This document shows, piece after piece, positions 40,912-49,700 of a stretch of DNA of 53,965 nt. The notes under the pieces were generated by a model that was given only the letters and a program-made list of their open reading frames with translations, searched no databases and was not told the DNA's origin. The DNA lies in assembly GCA_964550895.1 (NCBI GenBank), contig CAZKAP010000022.1, positions 1 to 53,965 of the forward strand, in the 5' to 3' direction. Each line of letters begins with the position of its first letter. The stretch's first letter is position 1. The position numbers and the translations under genes were made by a program. Source of the DNA: CAZKAP01 sp964550895. GTDB taxonomy: Bacteria > Bacteroidota > Bacteroidia > Flavobacteriales > Flavobacteriaceae.

Positions 40912-42396
40912 ATGAAAAAGGTATTTTATGGATTATCACTGCTAGCGATAGCAGGACTGACTTACAGTTGCTCAGACGCCTTTCTGGTTGAGCAGCCAAC
41001 CGAGTTCCTGAGCCAGGAGCAGGTTACCGAAGCCGCCCGCTTTAACCCGGCGGTGGTGGACGGTTCGATCACCGGGGTGTACCTGAATCTGGTAGAAGCC
41101 GGTACGGGTGGAACCGGTAATCACGACGACTTTGGTCGCCGCGGTTACGATATCTACTCAGATATGCTTTGTGGGGACATGTCTCTGCAGGCGAGTGCAT
41201 TTGGATGGTACCGTGCTCAGATCACCGAGTTTCAAGCTCCTCTGGACTTTACATTCTCACGGAACCGAATGCCATGGAGGTATTACTACCGTGTGATTCG
41301 TAACGCCAACCTGGTCATCGACGCCCTCGGAGGGGACGAAAACGTTCCTCAGCTGCAGGAGAACCAGTGGATCATGGGGCAGGCCAAAGCACTTCGTGCT
41401 AACGCCTACTTCGGACTCACTCAGTTCTATGCCAGGGACTACAATCCCAACGAGCCCATACTGCCGATCTATCGGGAGGGGAATCAGGTAAATCAACCCA
41501 AGTCCACCATGGGCGAGGTGTATGACCTGATGGAGTCGGATTTGAACGATGCGATTACCCTGCTGAATGGATTCTCCCGTTCTGCGAAGAATCAGATCGA
41601 TCAGGATGTAGCCCGGGGAATCCTGGCTTACGTGCTGGGGTCTAAGCGCGATAGCTGGCAGGACGTTGCCGATCTGACAGCGGCCGTTATCAACGGTGGC
41701 GGGTATGAACTGATGTCTGCGACTGACATTACTGCCGGTTTCAACGACATCAGCGAGCCCGGTTGGATGTGGGGCTTTGACCTGACACTGGATATTGGTC
41801 TGAACCTGATCTCTTGGTGGGGACAGGTGGATTATTTCTCGTTTTCTTACGCTTTCGTAGGGGACCAGAAGGCCATCGATAAGGATCTGTACGATCAGAT
41901 TCCGGCCGACGATGCGCGTAAGCTGCAGTGGGGTGCCGAAGACGGTCCTACTCCTCTTATGCCGGTGAATAAGTTCTACGACGACGATCGTGTACCCTTT
42001 GGTGCTTCCGCCTTTGCTACTGCAGACTATGTTTTCATGCGAATCGCAGAGATGATTCTCCTGAACGCTGAAGCGAATGCCCGCCTGGGTAACGATGCGG
42101 CCGCTCAGGGTATGCTCAAGATGCTCTTGAATGAGCGCGTACCGGACGCCTCTTATGTAGATGGCCTAACCGGTCAGGCACTGCTGGACGAGATTTACCT
42201 GCAGACCCGAATTGAGCTTGCTTTCGAAGGAAAGAGCTTCCTGGCTATGAAGCGAAATCAGGCTACGGTTACTCGTGGTGCCAACCACCTGAGCTTCGTG
42301 GGAGTACCAATTCCTTACGATGATGAGCGATTCCAGTTCGAGATCCCATTGGATGAGATTCAGAACAACCCATTCATTTCCGAGCAGAATTTCTAG
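40912..42396 (+). CDS. SusD/RagB-family outer-membrane lipoprotein
   Basis: A 494-residue surface lipoprotein that caps the SusC channel and binds its substrate. Lipobox TYSC places the lipid at C20, with SDAF after it. Helical TPR-like pairs follow, including MPWRYYYRVIRNANLVIDAL, QWIMGQAKALRANAYFGLTQ and FYARDYNPNEPILPIY. The C-terminal stretch has ADYVFMRIAEMILLNAEANA and RIELAFEGKSFLAMKR, the standard SusD tail. It starts 15 bases after susC and shares its GGT- and AAC-rich codon choice. A strong terminator follows, so susC and susD form a two-gene operon. Confidence 0.95.
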   Translation: MKKVFYGLSLLAIAGLTYSCSDAFLVEQPTEFLSQEQVTEAARFNPAVVDGSITGVYLNLVEAGTGGTGNHDDFGRRGYDIYSDMLCGDMSLQASAFGWYRAQITEFQAPLDFTFSRNRMPWRYYYRVIRNANLVIDALGGDENVPQLQENQWIMGQAKALRANAYFGLTQFYARDYNPNEPILPIYREGNQVNQPKSTMGEVYDLMESDLNDAITLLNGFSRSAKNQIDQDVARGILAYVLGSKRDSWQDVADLTAAVINGGGYELMSATDITAGFNDISEPGWMWGFDLTLDIGLNLISWWGQVDYFSFSYAFVGDQKAIDKDLYDQIPADDARKLQWGAEDGPTPLMPVNKFYDDDRVPFGASAFATADYVFMRIAEMILLNAEANARLGNDAAAQGMLKMLLNERVPDASYVDGLTGQALLDEIYLQTRIELAFEGKSFLAMKRNQATVTRGANHLSFVGVPIPYDDERFQFEIPLDEIQNNPFISEQNF

Positions 42397-42416
42397 GAAC
42401 TTAGAATTTGTCAAAC

Positions 42417-42448
42417 AAAACCGCCAGGATTTTCCTGGCGGTTTTTTT
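42417..42448 (+). terminator. Rho-independent terminator of susCD
   Basis: AAAACCGCCAGGA and its exact reverse complement TCCTGGCGGTTTT surround a 3-base loop, with a continuing T run. It is the strongest terminator in the window. Confidence 0.9.
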
Positions 42449-42725
42449 ATGTGCATACTCGGTCTGGGCTGGATCAGGATCAATGGTACCCTAGCAGTAC
42501 CGTACCTCAGAATAACCCTGGTGGAGATAGGGAGTTTTGCAGCTCTATACGGAGTACCGCACTGAGGACGGGATCTGTCAAGCCTTGGCTTGATCAGTCC
42601 ATGTCCAGTGGGGTTTTACCTGCATTTCTTTGGGATACAACAGTGCGAAGCACTTAAAGACTTGACTGAATGGGTCTGAGCTAGAGCCAATACCGATTCG
42701 TAGCGATCATTAGCGACTGCAAATT
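42449..42725. other. Gene-free spacer with small palindromes
   Basis: With the susD terminator, this is a 329-base stretch lacking a credible gene; the short frames here have no family pattern. It contains a perfect palindrome TCAAGCC-TT-GGCTTGA (42578-42593), a GGTAC/GTACC pair (42485-42501) and AGTGC-GAA-GCACT (42642-42654). It lies at the convergence of susD and the UnbV lipoprotein gene. It may be a decayed gene or mobile element, but no terminal repeats or transposase are visible. Confidence 0.4.
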
Positions 42726-45700
42726 TTACTTCGCCAGACGTTCGTAGGCCTTTACGGGCCCGTTGTTGGTCACCACGATCAGAACGCTTCGATCACTTAA
42801 TTTTAAGCGGATTATCCGACGCACCTGATCGTGTATGGGGTCTACCCCCAAATCGTCGAGTGGGAAAGAGGCTTCCTTTTCCTGAAGCACCAGGCCCTTG
42901 AGGGATCGATAGGCCCCGTGATAGGTGTTCACACGCTGGGAATTGCCTGCCACGATTAGCCCTGTATCCAGCGGATAAAAGGAAGTAACCGGGGCCAGTT
43001 GAAAATCGTCGGGCAGTCGGACAAATTCCTCAAATTTTCCCCTATTGTTGCGCAAATAGCCTGTGGAGAACTGCTCAACCTCGTACATCGCTGCCAGCCC
43101 CAGTGATCCGTCGGTCATGACCCGTTCGATGTCTTGTCCGGCAAAACTGGTATAATCCGGAAACCTTTTCAGGAGTACCGGCATCTGACTCCCGAGTTCC
43201 GTTCGGGAGTTGATCGGGTAGTAGGTCCCGCCCCGGTTGTAGGCCAATACGGTTTCCCATTTGCCATTGAGATCAAAATCGGAATGGTACATCCGAAGGG
43301 GGCCGTCTGAATAGTAGCTGTACTTGTTGTTTTCGCCCCAGTTGCCCAGAATTATGTCCCGATCCCCATCACCATCGGCATCCCAGGCGGCTATGGAAAG
43401 CCAAAGTCCATTCATGTTATCGGGCAGATTCGCGGGCACCAGCTTGCCCTGCTGGTTCAGGTAAACCCTTGGGGTATCCCACTCGGTGGCCAACAGGAGA
43501 TCGATTTCTCCGTCTTCATTGATATCCTCCCAGGCCGAGGCGTTGACCTTGGATTTGAGTTCGAAATTCGCATCAAAGGTAAATACTCCGCTTCCGTTGT
43601 TTAGAAGCAGGCGTGATTCCACATTAAGGCCATAATTATCGGGATCGGCCAAATTGCCCACGAAGAGATCCTGATCGCCGTCGCCATCGTAATCCCCTGC
43701 TGAAACTGTGGTGGTGAGCAAGAGGTTTAGCGGAATGTGATTCGCGGAACGCGTGAAAGTCCCATCCTCGAAGAGGTAGAGTCGGTCGTCTTCGTACCGC
43801 TTGTTGCGAGCACTGTGTATGCCGGACCCCACATAGAGATCCAGATCTCCGTCTCCATCGGCATCAAATAATTCAGCTGCATTGTCCTCGTACAGGGAAT
43901 CCTTATCGATTTCAGGGAGGTCGGCCTTGACCAGGGTGGTCCCGGTATTCCAGTAAAATGACGCCTTCGCCCCCGAGGCATTGCCCAGGAAGAGGTCCTC
44001 GTAGCCGTTGCCATCCACGTCGCCCACGGCCACGGCAGGTCCCAGTGTGGAAATTCGATAGGGTATCAGCTTGTCGGTAAAGAAATCGTTGTAACCGTCT
44101 TCCTCGTGTTCAAATGCAACGAGTTCTGTCGGTCGGAACGTGCCGTTGGGTCGGCCTTCCTCCTGCTCGCGAACACGGGTCTTTGACGCCTCGTAGCTAA
44201 AAGTGTGGTGCGTATTCGAGGCAATGCCGGTAAAGGTCTGCACCCGGTTATCCGGCCAGCACACGCGGATCGAATCGATAATACTGTCCTTGCCCATACC
44301 CAGATGGAGCCGACTCTCCACCGAAGAGACGAAACCCCGCGAGGCCATCAGCTGCATGCTATGCCGTCGCTCCCCGGAGTACACATCGACCCGGGTACCC
44401 AGGCCATGGCGATTGCCTTTCCGATATTCGAAATCCAGTGAAACGTAGCTGCCGACTCCATCGCCGTCGTTTCGATACACGACAGCTGGGCGGTTGAAGT
44501 TATTGACCACCAGGTCCAGGTCCCCGTCGCGGTCCAGGTCGCTGTACACGGCCCCATTGGAAATCTGAGGCTCCTTTTCCATCCAGATTCCCGTTTTGGG
44601 ACTGAAGCCCTGCGGTCCTCCCCGGAAGATCTCGTTGGGCACTGTTCCTCCCGGCATTTCGGTGATGGACTGATAGAGCCAATCCATACCCTCCTCCTGA
44701 GAGCGGTTCTTGAAGGCCGAGGAAACGTATTTGGTGAAATCCATCCCATTGGGACGACGCAGTATGCCATTGGCAATGAATACATCCGGATAGCCATCGT
44801 TGTCGTAATCGGCTATCAGGGGTCCCCAGCTCCAGTCGGTATCTGCCATGCCGTTGATCAGGGCGACCTCCTGGAAATACTCTCCCGATTGATTCAGATG
44901 AAGCATGTTTCGTGAATACTGATCCTTATAGCCCAGGGCCCTGAGCCGTTCCTGCATGTTAAACATGGCGTCGTCACCTTCGGTTTCCTTGAGTATACGC
45001 TCGCCCTTAGGGAGCATGTCGAGGGTGATCAGGTCCAAATATCCGTCGCCGTTCAGGTCGGCGGCATCGCTTCCCATCGAGAAACGACTCATGATGGAAA
45101 ATGCAGATTCGTGATCCTCCCTGAAGGTTCCGTCCTGATTGTTCAGGTAATAGTAGTCGTCCTCGTGGAAATCGTTACACACGTAGATATCCTCCCAGCC
45201 ATCGTTGTTGAAATCGGCAACGGTCGCACTGAGGCCATATCCATTCACCCCACCGTAAATGCCGGCTTCTTCGCTGGCATCGGCAAAGGTCCCGCCTTCA
45301 TTCTTTAGGAGTACATCTCCGACCAGCGGCTGCCGCTCGTAACGCTTATCGGCTTCGCCAAAGGACAACACGGTGTGTATGGCATGGTTCACGATATATG
45401 CATCCAGGTCGTTGTCCTTGTCGTAATCGAAGAAATAGGCCTGAGTGGAATAGCCCTGGAAATCCAGTCCGTAATCCGCTGAGCGTTCTGTGAAGGTACC
45501 GTCGCCATTATTGACGAAGAGCTCGTTGTGCCCTTCAAAATCGAGCAGACCGGAAACGGCGCACACGTATATATCGAGCAATCCGTCATCGTTGATGTCC
45601 ACCATGATGGCTCCGGTATTCCAACTGGCCGTTCCGCTCACCCCTGCCGTATCCGTTACATCCTCGAAGGTCAGCCCCCCGCGGTTCAGGTACAATCGAT

Positions 45701-45965
45701 TGGCTTCCTGGTTCGAAACGAAATAGAGGTCGGGCAAGTCGTCGTTGTTCACGTCGCCGACGGCTACGCCTCCCCCGTTGTAGAAGTAAATGTACTTGAT
45801 GATGTTATGTTCTTTATCCTCGGTGACCGTATTGGAAAAGTCGATCCCGGATTCCTCGCTGTCGATCCTGCTGAACAGATAGTCGGCCGGGGCTGCTTCT
45901 TTGTCGGAACAGGAGGCGGCCAGCAATACGCCCAGCAATACTGTGATAAACGCGCTCTTTCTCAT
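42726..45965 (-). CDS. FG-GAP/VCBS repeat lipoprotein with ASPIC/UnbV domain
   Basis: A 1079-residue surface-type lipoprotein. Lipobox LAASC anchors C19, followed by SD. Many FG-GAP blades with calcium loops follow, such as GVAVGDVNNDDLPDLYFVSN, VDINDDGLLDIYVCAVSG and VGDVDGNGYEDLFLGNASG, consistent with a beta propeller. Near residues 500-600 the ASPIC/UnbV segment reads RKGNRHGLGTRVDVYSG, then RGFVSSVESRLHLGMG and IRVCWPDNRVQTF. Such CRTAC1-like proteins are often found next to SusCD genes in Bacteroidota. It is convergent with susD. Ligand unknown; probably a carbohydrate or surface polymer (inference from context). Confidence 0.92.
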   Translation of the reverse strand: MRKSAFITVLLGVLLAASCSDKEAAPADYLFSRIDSEESGIDFSNTVTEDKEHNIIKYIYFYNGGGVAVGDVNNDDLPDLYFVSNQEANRLYLNRGGLTFEDVTDTAGVSGTASWNTGAIMVDINDDGLLDIYVCAVSGLLDFEGHNELFVNNGDGTFTERSADYGLDFQGYSTQAYFFDYDKDNDLDAYIVNHAIHTVLSFGEADKRYERQPLVGDVLLKNEGGTFADASEEAGIYGGVNGYGLSATVADFNNDGWEDIYVCNDFHEDDYYYLNNQDGTFREDHESAFSIMSRFSMGSDAADLNGDGYLDLITLDMLPKGERILKETEGDDAMFNMQERLRALGYKDQYSRNMLHLNQSGEYFQEVALINGMADTDWSWGPLIADYDNDGYPDVFIANGILRRPNGMDFTKYVSSAFKNRSQEEGMDWLYQSITEMPGGTVPNEIFRGGPQGFSPKTGIWMEKEPQISNGAVYSDLDRDGDLDLVVNNFNRPAVVYRNDGDGVGSYVSLDFEYRKGNRHGLGTRVDVYSGERRHSMQLMASRGFVSSVESRLHLGMGKDSIIDSIRVCWPDNRVQTFTGIASNTHHTFSYEASKTRVREQEEGRPNGTFRPTELVAFEHEEDGYNDFFTDKLIPYRISTLGPAVAVGDVDGNGYEDLFLGNASGAKASFYWNTGTTLVKADLPEIDKDSLYEDNAAELFDADGDGDLDLYVGSGIHSARNKRYEDDRLYLFEDGTFTRSANHIPLNLLLTTTVSAGDYDGDGDQDLFVGNLADPDNYGLNVESRLLLNNGSGVFTFDANFELKSKVNASAWEDINEDGEIDLLLATEWDTPRVYLNQQGKLVPANLPDNMNGLWLSIAAWDADGDGDRDIILGNWGENNKYSYYSDGPLRMYHSDFDLNGKWETVLAYNRGGTYYPINSRTELGSQMPVLLKRFPDYTSFAGQDIERVMTDGSLGLAAMYEVEQFSTGYLRNNRGKFEEFVRLPDDFQLAPVTSFYPLDTGLIVAGNSQRVNTYHGAYRSLKGLVLQEKEASFPLDDLGVDPIHDQVRRIIRLKLSDRSVLIVVTNNGPVKAYERLAK

Positions 45966-46012
45966 GCACTCGGTTTGTACAGGAAAGTTATGAATTATCC
46001 CCCATAACGACG

Positions 46013-46034
46013 GGGGCCGGTCTGTGCCGGCCCC
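46013..46034. terminator. Strong GC hairpin between two lipoprotein genes
   Basis: GGGGCCGG-TCTGTG-CCGGCCCC is a perfect 8-base GC stem downstream of the gene ending at 46066. No T-tract follows leftward, so it may be a processing or partial termination hairpin. Confidence 0.5.
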
Positions 46035-46065
46035 TCATCTGGAGTTTTTTATGGATTTCCCGGGA

Positions 46066-46782
46066 TCAGAGCACCCGGAACTCGAAGCGGTCGGATACAC
46101 TGCTGTTGCCTTCGGCATCGCGGGTGATCACCCTCCAGTAATAGGTGGTTGCTGAACTCACGGCTATGGCTCCGCTACTGGCCGTGGTAAAGGTGCCCTG
46201 GGCGCTCAGGTCGTCCGGATCGGTCCCGAGCAGCAATTCGTATTCCGCTATATCATCGTCCAGGTCGCTGCCTTCCCAGCTGAAGGTGACTTCGGTGGTT
46301 GATGCCTCCAGGTTGGCTCCGCGGGCCGGAAAAGTGGCGGTGGCGGGGAAGGGGGCATAGTTGGTGATGCCCGGGCCCTCATTAAAGAAACGCGCCGAGG
46401 AACTCTGGGCCGTAGCCGAAGTTCCGCTGGCCCGTGAGGTGACGAACCATTCGTAGGGTGTACCCCGGTCGATCTCGATTTCGAGGCTGTTGGTGGTACT
46501 GGTGCGGGAGAATTGCCCCCCGCTCTCCAGGTTGCGCACAGTTACCGAGTAGGAATCGGTATTCTCGGCTGAAGACCATTGGAAATTCACGACACTCCGC
46601 GTATCGCTTAGGATGGTGCCTTCGTTGCATACTGTATTGTCTGCAGGAAAGACCAGGGTAGCCGCGGATGGATCAGGTACGGGATCGGGATCGCCCCCGT
46701 TGCCTCCACCGTCTCCTCCACAGGATACCAGGAGAACCGAGAAGAGAGCCGCTATTCCAAAGCGTTGAATATTCGATTTCAT
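46066..46782 (-). CDS. Lipoprotein with two fibronectin-like beta domains
   Basis: A 238-residue lipoprotein (lipobox LLVSC, lipid on C21) with a Gly/Asp/Pro linker (GGDGGGNGGDPDPVPDPS). Two beta-sandwich modules of fibronectin III or SusE type follow: LVFPADNTVCNEG, VNFQWSSAENTDSYSVTVRN, TPYEWFVTSRA, then VTFSWEGSDLDDDIAEYELL and TTYYWRVITRDAEGN. The frame is open to 46836, overlapping the end of the upstream gene, so ATG 46782 is used. It is 10 bases after the large T9SS protein's stop, so the two are one operon and may act together at the surface. Ligand unknown. Confidence 0.78.
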   Translation of the reverse strand: MKSNIQRFGIAALFSVLLVSCGGDGGGNGGDPDPVPDPSAATLVFPADNTVCNEGTILSDTRSVVNFQWSSAENTDSYSVTVRNLESGGQFSRTSTTNSLEIEIDRGTPYEWFVTSRASGTSATAQSSSARFFNEGPGITNYAPFPATATFPARGANLEASTTEVTFSWEGSDLDDDIAEYELLLGTDPDDLSAQGTFTTASSGAIAVSSATTYYWRVITRDAEGNSSVSDRFEFRVL

Positions 46783-46792
46783 GGAAAGGGTA

Positions 46793-49700
46793 TTATTTGT
46801 TTTTAACCAGTTTAAATACTTTTCGGGTCCGCTCATCGCTTACTTCAACGATATAAACGCCGTTGCGAATGGAATTTAAATTTAGTTGAATTTCCCCATT
46901 GGATGCCGCCATGGTCTTGCCGAATACCAGGCTGCCGGCCTGGGAGTATATCCGAATCCGTAAAGGCGCGCTGCTGTCGAACTGAACCCCGGGTACGATG
47001 TGCAGCCAGTCGCTGTCCAGGGGGTTGGGGAAGAACAGCAGGTCCTCAGAGATCACCACGGTTTCTTTATAGACGCCCTGACAGGCCTTATCTGTGCTCA
47101 CCTTCACGGTGTTCACAGGCGAGATCAGATCGAGCTCGAACAACTCTTCGGTGGTGGTGAATAACCGGTCGTTGACCTCGATAAAATACCGCTGGCCACC
47201 GCTGAGGTTCAGACTAAGCCGGTTGGATATGTTGTCCACTTTGGAGGCTACACCCAGAGCCGCAGGCTGGCTGATCACCAGATCGTAACACTGCTCGTAG
47301 CCCGCTTCCCCAACCACGGTAATGCAGGCGGTATAATTTCCTGTAGTAAGGTTGGTGAAGCTGGCCGTTTCGGTAAAGCCCTGCTGTCCGATCTCACCAC
47401 TGCCGCTACTTAGGGTAACCTGATAGGACAGGGCCGTATTCTGGGCCGTGATGGCAATGGAGCCGTCGTTTTCCCCTATACAGGAGAGTCCGGTGGTCTG
47501 CAGGGCAAAATTGTCGCTGCCCAGGGCAAAGATGGCACAACCGTCGGTGTCCACGGTACTTCCCACAGGCGTATCCGGACACAGGTCCTGTTCGTTCTGT
47601 ACCCCGTCTCCATCGATGTCAGGGTCGCACAGGTCTCCTATACCGTCCTGGTCGAAATCCTCCTGGCCGGGATTGGGCACCAGCGGACAGTTATCATCGG
47701 TGTCGGGTATGCCGTCGTTGTCGTCGTCCAAATCGCAGGCATCACCCTCTCCATCCCCGTCGGTATCGAGTTGGTCGGCGTTCGCCGTGAAGGGGCAATT
47801 ATCGTCCTCGTCCAGCACACCATCGTTATCATCGTCTTCGTCGTCCTGAAGTCCGCTGATGACTATATCGTCTATTACTACGCCTTCCTCGTTTACATTG
47901 GGATCGGCGTGAAACACCACCCGGAAGACGATCTGAGTTTCCTGGGTCAGGTCGGTTTCACCCCGATTGGCGTTGTCGGTAAAGTCGTAGGCGTATTCGG
48001 TAAGGCTGGTACTGACCCCATTCCACTGGGCTCCCACACAATTCTGACAGTCCTGGCCGGTGGTCTCCGGGGTTCGGTCGCTATTGTACCAGTTGGGCTG
48101 ACTGTCCACCGTGCCCAGTACGGACCAGTTTGCTCCCTGGTCGGTGGAATACTCCACATAGACGATATCGAAATCCTGTTCCAATTCGTAGGCCATCTGG
48201 AAGCTGAGTACCGGACTCACGATGGAAGAGAAATCGTAGCACTTACTGTAAACAAACGACTTGGTTTCGTCCACGTGGTTGCCGTCCAGGTTGGTTCCGA
48301 TAACATTGGAGCCGGAGCTGGCGACATTCAGCAGGTTGCCCGCCGGTGTTCCGACCTCCCAGGCGGGATCGCCACCCAGTTCATTAAAGGCAATAAGGGA
48401 CGTCTCTGTGGATTCGAAATCGGTGACCTCGTTGGCGGAACCGGCCACATTCAGGAAAATCTCGGAGCTTCTGGAATTGTTCGAAGTAAATGGATCCTCG
48501 TCCAGCAAAGCGGTCACAGAAATGTTAAGCAGCCTCTGCCGGTTCGTCGTGATTTCTGGAAGTTCGATTTGCACCTCACCGCCTTCTGCCGCTAGCTCCT
48601 GGTTAACGGGTATTTCCTCATTACCTTCTCCGTAGTCGTATTGCAGGGTGAAGGACGAAACGGATTGCACGCCTATGTTACGCACAGTAACAGAGGGTGT
48701 GACGCCACTACAGAACTCTTCTCCCTGTCCCGGGCTGATTTCGGCGATTTCAAGGTCGAAATCCGCCTTGGTAATGGGTATAGACGATTTCCAAATCCCC
48801 CTGCCGTAAGTTGAAACGAAAAGTTCCTCGGTCTCGAGGTTGATTTCCATATCGGATATGGGAGTCACCGGTAGGTTGTTGGTATAGGCCTCCCACTCAC
48901 TCATGGTATCGTCCCTGCGGAAAACACCCAGATTGGTCCCCAGATATACCGTATTCAGGGGATCCCGCGCCTGCTTGACCACCGTGAAAAATGCCAGGTC
49001 CGAAAGGTTTGCCGTAAGGTTTTCGGGCAGTCCCGGGACATCGAAGTCCACCTTGAAAACGCCCCGGGAAACCCGGGTCTGCGGATTTTCGTTGGGACTG
49101 GCCCCGACGTTGGGGATAAAGGTGACCAGGGCCCGGGATACGGTGACATATACCACATTCGGGTTGTCCGGGTCTATGGAAATGGAGGAAATGCCGCCGT
49201 TGAAGATCCGGCTATCCGTAAAGGTCAGTCCGCGGTCTTCACTCCTCAACAGTCTATTTCCCTGGGCGACATAGATAATGTCCGGGTTGGTTTCCACCAC
49301 CTCGATGTCCGAAAGCAGGTTGGTCCCCAGGTCGTCGGTCACTCGGTCCCATTCGCCCCCGTTCAGCTGATAAAGGCCGTCGAAACCGCTATAGACTCGC
49401 CCTTCGGAATCGACTTCCAATGGGGTGATCCAGCGACCGCTGATTTCTTCGCCATCCTCGTCCTCGGGAGCACTTACTCCTCCGAGGGTTTCACCGTTAT
49501 TGGTGGTAATGTAAAGGAGGCTGCCGGTCTGCACGAAACCATAAACGATGTTGTTGTCCCTGGGGTCGAATTCGTAGTCCATCCCGTCCCCGCTGGTATA
49601 TATGGTCCATTGGTTGTTGTCCAGCAGGAACCCGGAATTGTCCTGGGTGCCGCCAGTGATCTTGGCGGTATTGTCGTTGGCCACATCGAAGCGGTAGAAC

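Noticed and set aside
42451..42657. A 68-codon rightward frame
   Set aside because: No ribosome-binding or promoter context, no family pattern, and composition unlike neighbouring genes.
37624..45965. Complete polysaccharide utilisation locus
   Set aside because: SusC and SusD are present, but no carbohydrate-active enzyme or sensor-regulator gene is in the window.
47560..47860. Short direct repeats that look like a satellite
   Set aside because: They encode thrombospondin type 3 calcium loops in frame, so the repetition is protein-driven.
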